Origin: Bog-473 sp963834405
GTDB lineage: Bacteria > Actinomycetota > Acidimicrobiia > Acidimicrobiales > RAAP-2
DNA: 64,000 bases
Direction of reading: 5' to 3'
Assembly: GCA_963834405.1 (NCBI GenBank)
Contig: CAWIBX010000007.1
Coordinates: 124,001-188,000 of the forward strand
Shown: positions 63,162-64,000 of the stretch, piece by piece
Position numbering within the stretch: position 1 is the first letter of the stretch
How the letters are laid out: each line of letters begins with the position of its first letter
Notes under the pieces: generated by a model
What the model was told of the DNA's origin: nothing
What the model saw: only the letters and a program-made list of their open reading frames with translations
Databases searched by the model: none
Position numbers and translations under genes: made by a program

Positions 63162-64000
63162 CTAGACGCGAAGCCCCGCCTCCGAAGCCAGCGCCTCGAA
63201 CGCCTTCATGGCCGTGGCGTCCCAGGTGAACCAACGCGCCCAGTTGAGCGCCCCGCGGCCGAGGCGGCTGCGCAACACGTCGTCGCCCAGCACGCGCCCC
63301 AATGCGCCGGCCAGGTCGGCCACGTCGTCCACCAGCAGGCCCGATTCCCCGTCGAGCACGGCGTCCGCGTGCCCCGGGATGTCGGTCGCCACCCCGGGCG
63401 TGCCGCAGGCGGCCGCCTCCGTGAGGGTCATGCCCCAGCCCTCACGCTGAGAGCTGCTCGCCACCACCCACGCTCGGCGATACCAGTCGAGGAGCGCGTC
63501 GTCCGAGACGTGGCCCGGCAGGTCCACCCACTCGGTGGCTCCGAGGTCCGCCCGCAGCGCTTCGAGCGCGGGCCGCTCGTATCCCTCTCCGATGATCACC
63601 GCCCGCAGTGCGGGCTGTGTCTTCTTCACCGTGGCCAGCGCCCGGATCAGCGCGTCGAAACGCTTGACCGGCACCAGCCGCCCCACGGCCACGACCAGCG
63701 GCGTACGGGAGCGCTGCCCGCCCGGGCGGTAACGCGGGTCGATGCCGGGCTGGGCCACCGTGATCCGGTCCGCCCGGAAGCCGAGCATCTCCACGATCTC
63801 CTGGCGCGAGGACTCGGACAGGGTCACGATGTGGCTCCCCCGGTAGATGGGCGGGGCGACCTTGCGCTCCACCGCGTCGCCGATGCGCGCCAGTGTCGGT
63901 GGCAGCACCATGCCCCACATCTCGGCGTGGACATGGTGGAGGAAGACCACGCGCGGCCCCCGGTACCACATGGGCGAGAAGAAGGGCATGCCGTTCCAGA
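63162..64000 (-). CDS. GT4 family glycosyltransferase (partial)
   Basis: A GT-B fold glycosyltransferase enters from the right edge; its N-terminus is outside the window. Visible are FLHHVHAEMWGMVLPPTLAR, SRQEIVEMLGFRADRITVAQ, VVAVGRLVPVKRFDALIRAL (start of the C-terminal domain), and the donor-binding EGWGMTLTEAAACGTPGVAT (with the E..G..EA motif). It transfers a sugar from a nucleotide donor, probably in envelope polysaccharide synthesis together with the AftD-like neighbour (inference). Confidence 0.9.
   Translation of the reverse strand, partial: WNGMPFFSPMWYRGPRVVFLHHVHAEMWGMVLPPTLARIGDAVERKVAPPIYRGSHIVTLSESSRQEIVEMLGFRADRITVAQPGIDPRYRPGGQRSRTPLVVAVGRLVPVKRFDALIRALATVKKTQPALRAVIIGEGYERPALEALRADLGATEWVDLPGHVSDDALLDWYRRAWVVASSSQREGWGMTLTEAAACGTPGVATDIPGHADAVLDGESGLLVDDVADLAGALGRVLGDDVLRSRLGRGALNWARWFTWDATAMKAFEALASEAGLRV

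Overview
This is high-GC DNA from an actinomycete-like bacterium, most likely an uncultured member of the Acidimicrobiia (inference). The evidence is the gene order uvrC-rapZ-yvcK-gap-pgk-tpiA-secG, an AftD-type arabinofuranosyltransferase, a mycothiol-family (TIGR03086) protein, and a secreted protein with repeated GYWLVASDGGIF motifs, a type common in that class. The right half (about 33.5-64 kb) is ordinary chromosome. The left half (1-33.5 kb) is accessory DNA packed with recombinases, toxin-antitoxin (TA) genes and small unknown genes.

Accessory region. 1-4 kb holds a complete IS3-family element (183-1479, with terminal repeats, a 3-bp target duplication and a frameshift signal) and two TA pairs (DUF1778/GNAT and a VapBC-like pair). 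4-9.4 kb holds a five-gene minus-strand operon behind one good sigma70-like promoter: a two-domain unknown protein, a 13-repeat TPR protein, two small membrane proteins and a lipoprotein with an HNH-like motif. 9.4-16.5 kb holds a MobF relaxase/helicase, a DUF433 antitoxin with a broken toxin, and large serine recombinase 1. 16.5-33.5 kb holds a second element: small zinc-binding proteins, lipoproteins, a hairpin-rich 550-base gap that may be a large structured RNA, a Rep-like zinc protein and excisionase beside a pair of palindromes, a frameshifted resolvase, an origin-like patch, two overlapping tyrosine recombinases, and serine recombinase 2.

The two serine recombinases explain the layout. 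Recombinase 2 runs into the 3' end of a tRNA-Leu(GAG) gene, and its stop codon lies inside the tRNA. A 17-base sequence there recurs exactly at the 3' end of recombinase 1. I read this as two elements integrated one behind the other at one tRNA gene, the second replacing the original C-terminus of recombinase 1.

Chromosomal region. Leftward from 42.3 kb runs a tight operon: uvrC, rapZ, yvcK, gap, pgk, tpiA, secG and a peptide-binding lipoprotein, with no whiA between yvcK and gap. nadA is divergent from uvrC. Further right are a VOC protein, an alpha/beta hydrolase, an APH-like kinase, a DUF427 protein, uvrA, the repeat protein, a SnoaL-like protein, a second APH-like kinase, uvrB, coaE, a methyltransferase, the AftD-like protein and a partial glycosyltransferase.

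Four genes (tpiA, the AftD-like gene, the resolvase and the TIGR03086 gene) each carry an apparent single-base frameshift. Because tpiA is central to glycolysis, at least some of these are probably sequencing or assembly errors.
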